This document shows, piece by piece, positions 1-6,362 of a stretch of 9,454 bases of DNA (position 1 is the stretch's first letter; every line of letters starts with the position of its first letter). Source of the DNA: Flavobacteriales bacterium (lineage in GTDB: Bacteria; Bacteroidota; Bacteroidia; Flavobacteriales_D; Crocinitomicaceae). The notes under the pieces were generated by a model, which was not told where the DNA came from, did no database searches, and saw only the letters and a program-made list of their open reading frames with translations. Position numbers and translations under genes: made by a program. Location of the stretch: assembly GCA_018665005.1 (NCBI GenBank), contig JABJEE010000271.1, positions 1-9,454 of the forward strand, read 5' to 3'.

Positions 1-133
1 CAAAACCTTCAATTAGTGTTCCTACACTATAAGGCCCTGGATTAGTTATAGATTCCAAAGAGACATCATCGCATTGAGCTCCCAGATGAATTTGAAATAA
101 AAAGACAAAAGCGAATAGAATATATTGATGCAT
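1..133 (-). CDS. Secreted protein, N-terminal fragment (runs off the left edge)
   Basis: Read on the minus strand, an ATG at 133-131 opens a frame that stays open for 44 codons to the window edge. It begins MHQYILFAFVFLFQIHLGAQ, a typical signal peptide (hydrophobic core about residues 4-18, probable cleavage near Gly-Ala-Gln), followed by CDDVSLESITNPGPYSVGT and LIEGF. The protein is therefore probably exported across the inner membrane. The mature start (Asn-Pro-Gly-Pro-Tyr-x-Val-Gly-Thr) faintly recalls the N-terminus of cutinase-like or dienelactone-hydrolase-like alpha/beta hydrolases, but no catalytic motif lies in the visible part, so I assign no function. It is transcribed divergently from trmD. 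A poor match to the -7 box (GAACTTTA, minus strand) ends four bases before the ATG. I am fairly sure this is a real gene and unsure what it encodes. Confidence 0.7.
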   Translation of the reverse strand, partial: MHQYILFAFVFLFQIHLGAQCDDVSLESITNPGPYSVGTLIEGF

Positions 134-334
134 AAAATAAAGTTCAATTCGAAAATACTTGAATAATATCTTCGAGGAAAAAAAATATATTTTAAATATA
201 CGAATTATGCAGACTCATCTAATTTCAAGTATGTGTATCGGAAAATGAGAAAACACATTTCAGAATAAATACTATTTGAATCGGTTTGATGTTACCTCAT
301 CGATTTAAATAAGACATCATATTCCAATTCTTCT

Positions 335-342
335 TAAATTTA
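335..342 (+). promoter_or_regulatory. Candidate -7 box of trmD
   Basis: TAAATTTA matches the Bacteroidota -7 consensus TAnnTTTG at all but the last base and ends three bases before the GTG start of trmD. No TTG/TTTG element is visible at the expected -33 distance. If this box is used, transcription starts at or within a few bases of the GTG. Confidence 0.35.
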
Positions 343-345
343 CAT

Positions 346-1023
346 GTGCGAATTGATATACTTACCGTCCTTCCTGAGCTATTAAACGGCCCATTTTCTG
401 CTTCAATATTAAAAAGAGCACAAGACAAGGGTCTTGTTGAGATACACCTCCATAATATTCGTGACTATTCAACGGACAGGCACAACAACGTAGATGACTA
501 TCAGTATGGTGGTGGTGCAGGCATGGTCATGAGCATCGAACCAATCGTAACATTAATAGAAAAACTCAAAACAGAACGTTCATACGACGAAGTCATATAT
601 TTAACTCCTGATGGTGAAATGCTTGAACAAAAAGCATGTAACGAACTGTCATTAAAAAACAATCTCATGATGCTTTGTGGTCATTACAAAGGAATTGATG
701 AAAGAATTAGAGAACATTTTATCACCAAGGAGGTCTCTATAGGGTCTTATGTTTTATCTGGAGGGGAGCTCGCCGCGGCCGTTCTTTCAGACGCCATTAT
801 CAGATTACTTCCTGGAGTTTTGAATAATGAAACATCCGCACTAACCGATAGCTTTCAAGATAATCTTCTCTCGCCTCCGGTTTATACACGACCTCCTGAA
901 TTTAGAGGCTGGAAAGTACCTGAAGTTTTATTGTCTGGTAATTTTCCTAAAATCGAAAAATGGAGAGAAGAACAAGCCTTGGAACGCACAAAATCACGAA
1001 GACCTGATTTATTAGATGAATAA
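346..1023 (+). CDS. trmD: tRNA (guanine-N1)-methyltransferase TrmD
   Basis: TrmD uses S-adenosylmethionine in the cytoplasm to methylate N1 of G37, next to the anticodon, in tRNAs reading CUN, CCN and CGG codons, which prevents +1 frameshifting. The 225-residue product has the family's usual length. It opens with MRIDILTVLPELL, carries the glycine-rich YGGGAGMVM segment near residues 54-62, and contains the SPOUT trefoil-knot cofactor site SIGSYVLSGGELAAA with LLPGVL just after. The C-terminal region carries the conserved RPPEFRGWKVPEVL and the WREEQALERTKSRRPDLL tail. The start is GTG at 346: the upstream frame stops at 310-312, no in-frame ATG precedes Arg-Ile-Asp, and other TrmD proteins begin at this point. 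An ATG at 344 overlaps the GTG but is in another frame. Two TAA stops lie in tandem (1021-1026). There is no Shine-Dalgarno sequence. Confidence 0.97.
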   Translation: MRIDILTVLPELLNGPFSASILKRAQDKGLVEIHLHNIRDYSTDRHNNVDDYQYGGGAGMVMSIEPIVTLIEKLKTERSYDEVIYLTPDGEMLEQKACNELSLKNNLMMLCGHYKGIDERIREHFITKEVSIGSYVLSGGELAAAVLSDAIIRLLPGVLNNETSALTDSFQDNLLSPPVYTRPPEFRGWKVPEVLLSGNFPKIEKWREEQALERTKSRRPDLLDE

Positions 1024-1057
1024 TAAATATATGCAATCCCACTTATGGCTTTTTAAC

Positions 1058-1065
1058 TAAATTTG
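1058..1065 (+). promoter_or_regulatory. Candidate -7 box of the aminotransferase gene
   Basis: TAAATTTG is a perfect TAnnTTTG match in the 58-bp gap after trmD and ends 16 bases before the ATG, so the predicted leader is about ten bases. A -33 TTG is not evident. Transcription from here could include the following kinase gene. Confidence 0.5.
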
Positions 1066-1081
1066 CGCCAAAATTATTTTT

Positions 1082-2275
1082 ATGATCCAATTATCTGATC
1101 GTTTGTTAGCAATGGAAGAATCCGCAACCATTGCGATGTCAAGAAAAAGCCGTGAATTAAAATCCCAAGGCAAAGATGTTATTTCATTGTCACTTGGGGA
1201 ACCAGACTTTAACACGCCTGATTTCATTAAAGATGCTGCCAATGAGGCCATGGTCAATAATTTTACAAAATACATGCCCGTTCCTGGTTATGAAGATCTT
1301 AGGGAAAGCATCTCTAATAAATTCAAAAGAGACAATAAGTTAGATTACTCCAAAAATCAAATAGTTGTTTCTACTGGAGCCAAACAATCTATCGCAAATG
1401 TTGTAATGACTTTAATTAATCCTGGAGACGAGGTTATTATTCCTGCTCCATATTGGGTGTCCTACATAGAAATAGTCAAGGTTTCTGGAGGCATTCCTAT
1501 TCTTGTTAATGCAGGTATAGAAAGAGACTTCAAAATTACTGGAGAAGACCTATCTAAAGCCATTTCTTCCAGAACAAAACTGATGATATTTTCAACACCA
1601 TGTAATCCGACTGGATCAGTATATTCAAAGGAAGAATTGAAGGGATTGGCTGATGTATTAAAGAAAAATCCCAATGTGGTTGCGCTTTGTGATGAAATAT
1701 ATGAGCACATTAACTTCGAAGGGAAACATGAGAGTTTGGCCCAATTTGAAGACATTTATGAGCAAGTTGTAACTGTTAATGGTGTTTCAAAAGCTTGGGC
1801 AATGACTGGATGGCGATTGGGTTATATTGGTGCTCCTCAAAAAATTGCAGATGCGTGTAGCAAAGTTCAGGGTCAATTTACCTCTGGAACCTGCTCAATT
1901 TCTCAAAAAGCAGCCATTGCCGCAATGGATGCAGATCCGATTATACTAAAAGACATGATCTCGGCGTTTAGAAACAGAAGAACACTAGTGTTGGAATGCT
2001 TGAATGATATTCCAGGCATAAAAACGAATAATCCTGGAGGCGCATTTTATGTCTTTCCTGATTGTTCCTATTATTTCGGAAAATCGAACGAAAAAACAAT
2101 AATTAATAATGCAAGTGATTTGTGCATGTATCTATTGGAGGATTGCCTAGTCGCTGTTGTTTCTGGGGATGCTTTTGGAGATCCAAATTGTTTCAGAATA
2201 TCGTATGCGGCTTCCGAGGAAACCCTTATTGAAGCTATGCGTAGAATTAAAGAAGCATTGTCAAAATTGAATTAA
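1082..2275 (+). CDS. PLP-dependent aspartate-type aminotransferase (class I, subgroup Ib)
   Basis: This cytoplasmic class I/II aminotransferase transfers an amino group between an amino acid, most likely aspartate, and 2-oxoglutarate. The 397 residues match the length of bacterial subgroup Ib aspartate aminotransferases (AspC/AspB type). Visible landmarks are SLGEPDFNTP (substrate loop, about residues 37-46), STGAKQSI and PAPYWVSY in the cofactor-binding region, CNPTG (the Asn-Pro-Thr-Gly signature), CDEIYEHI (the Asp that contacts the pyridine nitrogen), SKAWAMTGWRLGY with the Schiff-base lysine at Lys237, and FRISYA with the carboxylate-binding arginine at Arg372. These assign the fold with near certainty. 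The exact substrate is inferred, since relatives also accept prephenate or aromatic acids. The ATG at 1082 follows a good -7 box. The gene abuts the kinase gene, with only its TAA between them. Confidence 0.93.
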   Translation: MIQLSDRLLAMEESATIAMSRKSRELKSQGKDVISLSLGEPDFNTPDFIKDAANEAMVNNFTKYMPVPGYEDLRESISNKFKRDNKLDYSKNQIVVSTGAKQSIANVVMTLINPGDEVIIPAPYWVSYIEIVKVSGGIPILVNAGIERDFKITGEDLSKAISSRTKLMIFSTPCNPTGSVYSKEELKGLADVLKKNPNVVALCDEIYEHINFEGKHESLAQFEDIYEQVVTVNGVSKAWAMTGWRLGYIGAPQKIADACSKVQGQFTSGTCSISQKAAIAAMDADPIILKDMISAFRNRRTLVLECLNDIPGIKTNNPGGAFYVFPDCSYYFGKSNEKTIINNASDLCMYLLEDCLVAVVSGDAFGDPNCFRISYAASEETLIEAMRRIKEALSKLN

Positions 2276-3259
2276 GTGGAATACGAAAACTTATTTAATA
2301 GTTTTAAAGAAAAAAAAATTCTCATCATTGGGGACATCATGTTGGATGCCTATGTTTTAGGTAAGGTTACTCGGATTAGCCCAGAAGCCCCAGTTCCCAT
2401 TATCTCACTTGACAAAAAAGAAAGTAGAATTGGAGGAGCAGGTAATGTTGCATTAAACATTCTAAATCTAGGAGCAAAACCAATTGTTGCATCAGTTGTG
2501 GGGTCGGACCCGGAAGGGCAAGAGTTGATTGATCTGTTTGAGAAAAGAGGAATTTCAACTGAAGGTGTTATCGTAAGTGGAAAAAGAAAAACTACCGTAA
2601 AAACACGAGTCATCTCATCCAAACAACAATTACTTAGAATTGACTCTGAAGACACCTCTTCTATATCAAATGAGATAGCAAAGAGATTGTGTTCGAGTGT
2701 TGAACGAATCATTAAAGAGGGTGTTGATGCCATAATACTTGAAGATTACAATAAAGGTGTCTTATCAAAACACATTATTCGTTTATTCATTGAATTAGCC
2801 AAAGACAACAACATCCCAATAACTGCAGATCCGAAAAAGGATAATTTTAATGAATATGGAGGAATAACCATTTTCAAACCGAACCTGAAAGAATTAAAGG
2901 AAGGATTGAATATTGAATTTGATCTTTCAACGAATAAAACCGATTTCGAAAATGCGGTTGAGCTGCTTAGAAAGAAAATACCACATCAATTATCACTTAT
3001 TACGCTTTCCGAACATGGGATTTATGCAACAGACGATAAAACTTCTTCATATGCAAAAGCACATTCTCGAGAAATTACTGATGTCTCTGGAGCTGGAGAT
3101 ACAGTAATAGCAACTGCGACACTTTGTTATATTTGTGGAGCTTCAGTCCAACAAATCGCAAAAATATCAAATATTGCAGGCGGCATGGTTTGTGAAAAAC
3201 CCGGGGTTGTAAGTGTTCTTTATAAGGATTTACTGAAAGAAGTAAAAGAACTACTTTAG
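2276..3259 (+). CDS. hldA: D-glycero-beta-D-manno-heptose-7-phosphate kinase (HldA/RfaE1 type)
   Basis: This PfkB/ribokinase-fold enzyme phosphorylates C1 of heptose 7-phosphate with ATP, a step in making the ADP-heptose that supplies heptose to the LPS core. The 327 residues correspond to the kinase half of E. coli HldE; the nucleotidyltransferase half is absent, so it must be encoded elsewhere. RfaE1 landmarks are GDIMLDAYVLGKVTRISPEA (residues 19-38), GGAGNVALNILNLGA, SKQQLLRIDSED, the DYNKGVL segment, ADPKKDNF, KPNLKEL, and the second PfkB signature DVSGAGDTV with catalytic Asp275. The start is GTG at 2276, directly after the aminotransferase TAA and in the same frame. No earlier codon is possible, and a later Met (residue 21) would delete the first beta strand. 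No Shine-Dalgarno sequence is present, so initiation is probably by termination-reinitiation. Family membership is firm; exact sugar specificity is inferred from the motifs. Confidence 0.88.
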   Translation: MEYENLFNSFKEKKILIIGDIMLDAYVLGKVTRISPEAPVPIISLDKKESRIGGAGNVALNILNLGAKPIVASVVGSDPEGQELIDLFEKRGISTEGVIVSGKRKTTVKTRVISSKQQLLRIDSEDTSSISNEIAKRLCSSVERIIKEGVDAIILEDYNKGVLSKHIIRLFIELAKDNNIPITADPKKDNFNEYGGITIFKPNLKELKEGLNIEFDLSTNKTDFENAVELLRKKIPHQLSLITLSEHGIYATDDKTSSYAKAHSREITDVSGAGDTVIATATLCYICGASVQQIAKISNIAGGMVCEKPGVVSVLYKDLLKEVKELL

Positions 3260-3261
3260 TT

Positions 3262-3269
3262 TAAATTTG
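3262..3269 (+). promoter_or_regulatory. Candidate -7 box of menG
   Basis: TAAATTTG, a perfect TAnnTTTG match, lies in the 20-bp gap between the kinase stop and the menG ATG and ends ten bases before the ATG. It could let menG and the following porT be transcribed apart from the upstream pair. No clear -33 element is seen, and the box lies close to the end of an operon-like gene, so read-through is equally possible. Confidence 0.4.
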
Positions 3270-3279
3270 TTTATTAACT

Positions 3280-4008
3280 ATGTCACAAAAAACGGTTAAG
3301 CCATACAATACTGAAAAATCAAAAAAAGAGGAAGTCGAACAAATGTTTGACAATATTTCTGTTAAGTATGATTTTTTAAACCATTTTCTTTCTCTCGGAA
3401 TTGATCGGATTTGGAGAAGGAAAGCAGTTAAAGAACTCAAGTCTTTAAACCCAAAAAGAATATTAGATATCGCAACCGGAACAGGAGATTTCGCTATTGC
3501 CAATATGAAACTTCATCCAGATGAAATCATTGGAATAGACATTTCTAATGGAATGCTTGATGTAGGTAGAGCCAAAATGCGTAAAAAAAGGATTGATCAT
3601 ATCATAACCATGACGCAAGCAGACTCTGAAGACCTTCCCTTTGAAAACAATTATTTCGATGGATTAACAGTAGGGTTTGGAGTTAGAAACTTTGAAAACC
3701 TAAATAAGGGACTTTCTGAAATGTTAAGGGTTTTAAGACCAGGAGGAAAAGCTGTGATATTGGAATTTTCTAAACCGAAAAAATTCCCCGTCAAACAAAG
3801 CTTTAATTTTTATTCTAAATACATCATTCCCGTATTGGGCAAGCGCATTTCAAAAGATGAAAAAGCATATGCTTATTTACCTGAAAGCGTCGAAGCTTTT
3901 CCTGAGGGACAGGACTTTGAAAACATTTTAAGAAACCTCAAATATCAAAATGTAAAGTCAACCATTGTATCAGGTGGTATTGCGACAATATATACAGGAA
4001 TTAAATAA
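3280..4008 (+). CDS. menG: Demethylmenaquinone methyltransferase MenG/UbiE
   Basis: This SAM-dependent methyltransferase carries out the last step of menaquinone synthesis, C-methylating demethylmenaquinone at the inner face of the cytoplasmic membrane; in organisms with ubiquinone the same enzyme also serves that pathway. The 242 residues have family length. The N-terminal UbiE signature YDFLNHFLSLGIDRIWRR is followed by the SAM-binding motif I DIATGTGDFA (residues 63-72), IGIDIS with the acidic residue at the end of strand beta 2, ADSEDLPF, GFGVRNFEN, MLRVLRPGG, and the C-terminal family block FNFYSKYIIPVLG with YAYLPESVEAFPEG. The ATG at 3280 lies ten bases after a perfect -7 box and 20 bases after the kinase stop. 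The following porT starts 38 bases downstream. In flavobacteria, ubiE/menG next to the gliding/secretion gene sprT/porT is a familiar order. No ubiquinone gene is in view, so menG is the better name. Confidence 0.95.
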   Translation: MSQKTVKPYNTEKSKKEEVEQMFDNISVKYDFLNHFLSLGIDRIWRRKAVKELKSLNPKRILDIATGTGDFAIANMKLHPDEIIGIDISNGMLDVGRAKMRKKRIDHIITMTQADSEDLPFENNYFDGLTVGFGVRNFENLNKGLSEMLRVLRPGGKAVILEFSKPKKFPVKQSFNFYSKYIIPVLGKRISKDEKAYAYLPESVEAFPEGQDFENILRNLKYQNVKSTIVSGGIATIYTGIK

Positions 4009-4046
4009 TCATACAACATAGAAGAACACTTCACGTTATTGTATCA

Positions 4047-4757
4047 ATGAGATCACTCCTTTCATTTGCTTTTTTACTGATTACATTCATTTCATTCTCA
4101 CAGAAAATGAAGCAACCAAGAATGAAAAACTTTGACAAAAAAGCATTTTCATTTGGTTTCACACTGGGTATAAACTCTTCTGATTTCACCGTATTTCAGC
4201 TTGAAGATGCATATGAAAGTTATGGATTGGTATCAATTACAAATAAATCACAACCAGGTGGCCAATTGGGGATATTGACTTCTCTAAAGCTGGGTACCCC
4301 AGTTCTTCGCCTGCGGCTAATGCCTACTCTTTCTTTCCAAGAACGAGTACTTGAATACAGGAGTTTAGACAGCTCTAATTTCAAAAACGGCATAAGTGAA
4401 GAACGCATTAATTCAACATGTCTTAACATTCCTCTTACTTTGATTTTTAAAACCAAAAGATTCAATAATTTTACTGCTTATGCCTTATTTGGAGGACAAT
4501 ACTGCATAGATTTACAATCTCAGCAGGATGCATCACAAAATTATATTGACCCATTTATCAAATTAAATAGATATGATATCCAAGGGCAGCTCGGTGCTGG
4601 TGTAGAATTCTTTGCCCCTTTTTTCAAATTTGCCGTTGAATTAAAATATTCCCATGGTGTTCAGAACAGTTTTATTCAAGATTTTTCACCAGTTGCTAAA
4701 CCTGTTGACCAGCTTTACAATAAAGGTTGGTGGATTTCAATTATTTTTGAATCCTAA
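4047..4757 (+). CDS. porT: Type IX secretion system outer-membrane protein PorT/SprT
   Basis: PorT (SprT in gliding flavobacteria) is an outer-membrane beta-barrel protein required for type IX secretion, which exports surface adhesins and enzymes. The 236-residue product begins with a signal peptide (MRSLLSFAFLLITFISFSQ, probable cleavage after Ser-Gln) and a short basic stretch. A barrel follows: alternating hydrophobic strands such as FSFGFTLGIN, LRLRLMPTLSF, LNIPLTLIFK, FTAYALFGGQY, IQGQLGAGVEFF and FKFAVELKYSH, ending in the aromatic strand WWISIIF near the C-terminus. Length, strand pattern and the position directly after menG fit PorT. Without the menG neighbour I could say only 'outer-membrane barrel, PF13568-like'. 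The gene lacks a recognisable -7 box, so it is probably transcribed with menG. Its TAA shares its last base with the ATG of the next gene (TAATG), suggesting translational coupling. Confidence 0.85.
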   Translation: MRSLLSFAFLLITFISFSQKMKQPRMKNFDKKAFSFGFTLGINSSDFTVFQLEDAYESYGLVSITNKSQPGGQLGILTSLKLGTPVLRLRLMPTLSFQERVLEYRSLDSSNFKNGISEERINSTCLNIPLTLIFKTKRFNNFTAYALFGGQYCIDLQSQQDASQNYIDPFIKLNRYDIQGQLGAGVEFFAPFFKFAVELKYSHGVQNSFIQDFSPVAKPVDQLYNKGWWISIIFES

Positions 4758-6289
4758 TGCAAGAAATAAGTTTTCAATGCTCTCCACGACAGGCAAAAGA
4801 TGATGATTTCATCTCCAGTAAAATAAAATCACTTTTAAATCTTAATACAGAGGATAAGATTTATTTTGAATGGCACAAACGAAGTATTGATGCAAGAAAG
4901 AAAAACGTAAAAATCAATTGTAAGTTTCTTGTTTCTACGGATCATCCTATTGAAAAAAAATCACTTACCGAATTTAAAGCTCCACAATCAAACAAATGCG
5001 TGCACATTATTGGAATGGGTCCTGCAGGTATGTTCGCGGCACTTTATGCTTTGAAATGTGGTTTTAAACCGATTATTTACGAACGGGGGAAAAATGTCAG
5101 GGACAGAAGAAGAGACTTGGCCAAATTAAATAAGGAAGGTATTGTAAATACTGAAAGCAATTACTGTTTTGGTGAAGGCGGAGCTGGTACTTATTCTGAT
5201 GGTAAACTATACACGCGATCAAAAAAAAGAGGAGATGTGCGTGAAATACTAAATCTTTTGGTTCAATTTGGTGCTAACAAAGATATTCTGGTTGATGCTC
5301 ATCCTCATATTGGCACTAATAAATTGCCACAAATCATTAGCTTAATTAATGAAGAAATAATTTCTTGTGGAGGTGAAATTCATTTTAATAGTAAATTGAC
5401 AGACCTAAACATTAGCGAAGGAATCATTAAGGATATAATCATTAACGATCAAATTACGCTACCCATATCGAATCTTATATTAGCTACCGGACATTCGGCA
5501 AGAGATATATACCATTTGTTAGATGCCAAAGGCATTAGTTTAACGGCAAAATCATTCGCTCTTGGCGTGAGGGTTGAGCATACACAAGATTTTATCGACC
5601 AAGCGCAGTACGGACAATTGAATGACGAATTCCTTCCTCCAGCTGCATATAAACTAGCTACCCAAGTCGACGAGAAAGGAGTCTATTCTTTTTGCATGTG
5701 TCCTGGAGGTATAATCGCCCCTTGCGCAACGGGTAACAACGAAGTTGTCACTAACGGATGGTCTCCGAGCAAGAGAAATAACCCGTATTCTAACTCAGGG
5801 ATTGTAGTGTCTGTTAATCCAGAAGATCTTGGTCATTCAGGTTCACCCTTTACCTGCTTGAATTTTCAAAAAGAAATTGAACAAAAAGCTTGGGAGCTCG
5901 CGGGGAAAAATCAAAAAGTCCCAGCCCAGTGTTTATTGGATTTCATCCAAAACAAAAAAAGTACTGAATTCCCTCGATCGTCATACCAACCCGGTATTGA
6001 AAGTATTAAAATGGATGATCTTTTTCCTTCATTCATATGTGACCGTTTAAGAAAAGGTTTTATTGAATTTGATAAAAAAATTCCTGGATTCATAACAAAT
6101 GACGCTGTACTCCACGCTCCTGAATCTCGTACCTCCTCGCCTATTCTTATACCAAGAGATAAAGAAAAATATCACCATATTGATGTCCTAAATTTATATC
6201 CATGTGCAGAAGGCGCTGGATATGCTGGAGGTATTGTATCCGCAGCTATAGATGGAATGAATTGCATGCTTAATATCTCGAAATTGTAA
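4757..6289 (+). CDS. Uncharacterised FAD-dependent dehydrogenase (COG2509-type)
   Basis: The 510-residue protein belongs to a widespread NAD(P)/FAD-dependent oxidoreductase family whose substrate is not known to me. A roughly 80-residue N-terminal domain (with EWHKRSIDARKKNVKINCKF) precedes a Rossmann FAD-binding motif, IIGMGPAGMFAALYAL, with the Gly-x-Gly-x-x-Gly at residues 86-91, and YERG at the end of the second strand. Family hallmarks follow: FGEGGAGTYSDGKLYTR from residue 138, LILATGHSARDIY, FALGVRVEHTQDFIDQAQYG, CMCPGGIIAPCATG, VVTNGWSP, and near the C-terminus YPCAEGAGYAGGIVSAAIDG (Glu485 onward), which closes the FAD site. No signal peptide is seen, so it is cytoplasmic. The ATG overlaps the porT stop by one base, so the two are probably co-translated, but nothing in the sequence shows a role in secretion. 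Membership is sure; the reaction is unknown. Confidence 0.9.
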   Translation: MQEISFQCSPRQAKDDDFISSKIKSLLNLNTEDKIYFEWHKRSIDARKKNVKINCKFLVSTDHPIEKKSLTEFKAPQSNKCVHIIGMGPAGMFAALYALKCGFKPIIYERGKNVRDRRRDLAKLNKEGIVNTESNYCFGEGGAGTYSDGKLYTRSKKRGDVREILNLLVQFGANKDILVDAHPHIGTNKLPQIISLINEEIISCGGEIHFNSKLTDLNISEGIIKDIIINDQITLPISNLILATGHSARDIYHLLDAKGISLTAKSFALGVRVEHTQDFIDQAQYGQLNDEFLPPAAYKLATQVDEKGVYSFCMCPGGIIAPCATGNNEVVTNGWSPSKRNNPYSNSGIVVSVNPEDLGHSGSPFTCLNFQKEIEQKAWELAGKNQKVPAQCLLDFIQNKKSTEFPRSSYQPGIESIKMDDLFPSFICDRLRKGFIEFDKKIPGFITNDAVLHAPESRTSSPILIPRDKEKYHHIDVLNLYPCAEGAGYAGGIVSAAIDGMNCMLNISKL

Positions 6290-6315
6290 AATATATTCTA
6301 TTAATTAGAAAGAAC

Positions 6316-6336
6316 TGACAAAAGTCATATTTTTTT
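6316..6336 (+). terminator. Weak candidate intrinsic terminator after the FAD dehydrogenase gene
   Basis: A short hairpin, TGAC-AAAA-GTCA (6316-6327), is followed by TA and seven T residues (6330-6336), 27 bases past the stop of the dehydrogenase gene. A four-base-pair stem is short for an intrinsic terminator, so this is tentative. It would separate the menG-porT group from the next gene, which has its own -7 box. Confidence 0.25.
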
Positions 6337-6350
6337 AATCCTCCAGAAAA

Positions 6351-6358
6351 TATTTTTG
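6351..6358 (+). promoter_or_regulatory. -7 box of the secreted-protein gene, five bases before its ATG
   Basis: TATTTTTG is a perfect TAnnTTTG match and ends at 6358, with four bases (TGCC) before the ATG at 6363. The normal distance from box to transcription start would place the first mRNA base at or next to the ATG. The same box and spacing occur at mnmA. No convincing -33 element is seen. Confidence 0.55.
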
Positions 6359-6362
6359 TGCC

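Noticed and set aside
186..200. AT-rich near-palindrome TATATTTTAAATATA in the gap before trmD
   Set aside because: The symmetry breaks on either side of TTTAAA, and such sequences are expected by chance in AT-rich gaps.
287..319. Inverted repeat TGATGT / ACATCA upstream of trmD
   Set aside because: The arms are only 6 bp with a 21-base spacer and do not extend; this is expected by chance.
727..734. AAGGAGGT, a perfect Shine-Dalgarno core inside trmD
   Set aside because: It lies within conserved codons (Lys-Glu-Val) with no gene start at a suitable distance. The real starts in this window lack such sequences, so it is not an initiation site.
1057..1275. 72-codon minus-strand open frame over the aminotransferase start
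   Set aside because: It is mostly the complement of conserved aminotransferase codons and has no independent support.
2350..2733. 127-codon minus-strand open frame inside the heptose kinase gene
   Set aside because: It is antisense to the conserved RfaE1 motifs, which fully explain the sequence.
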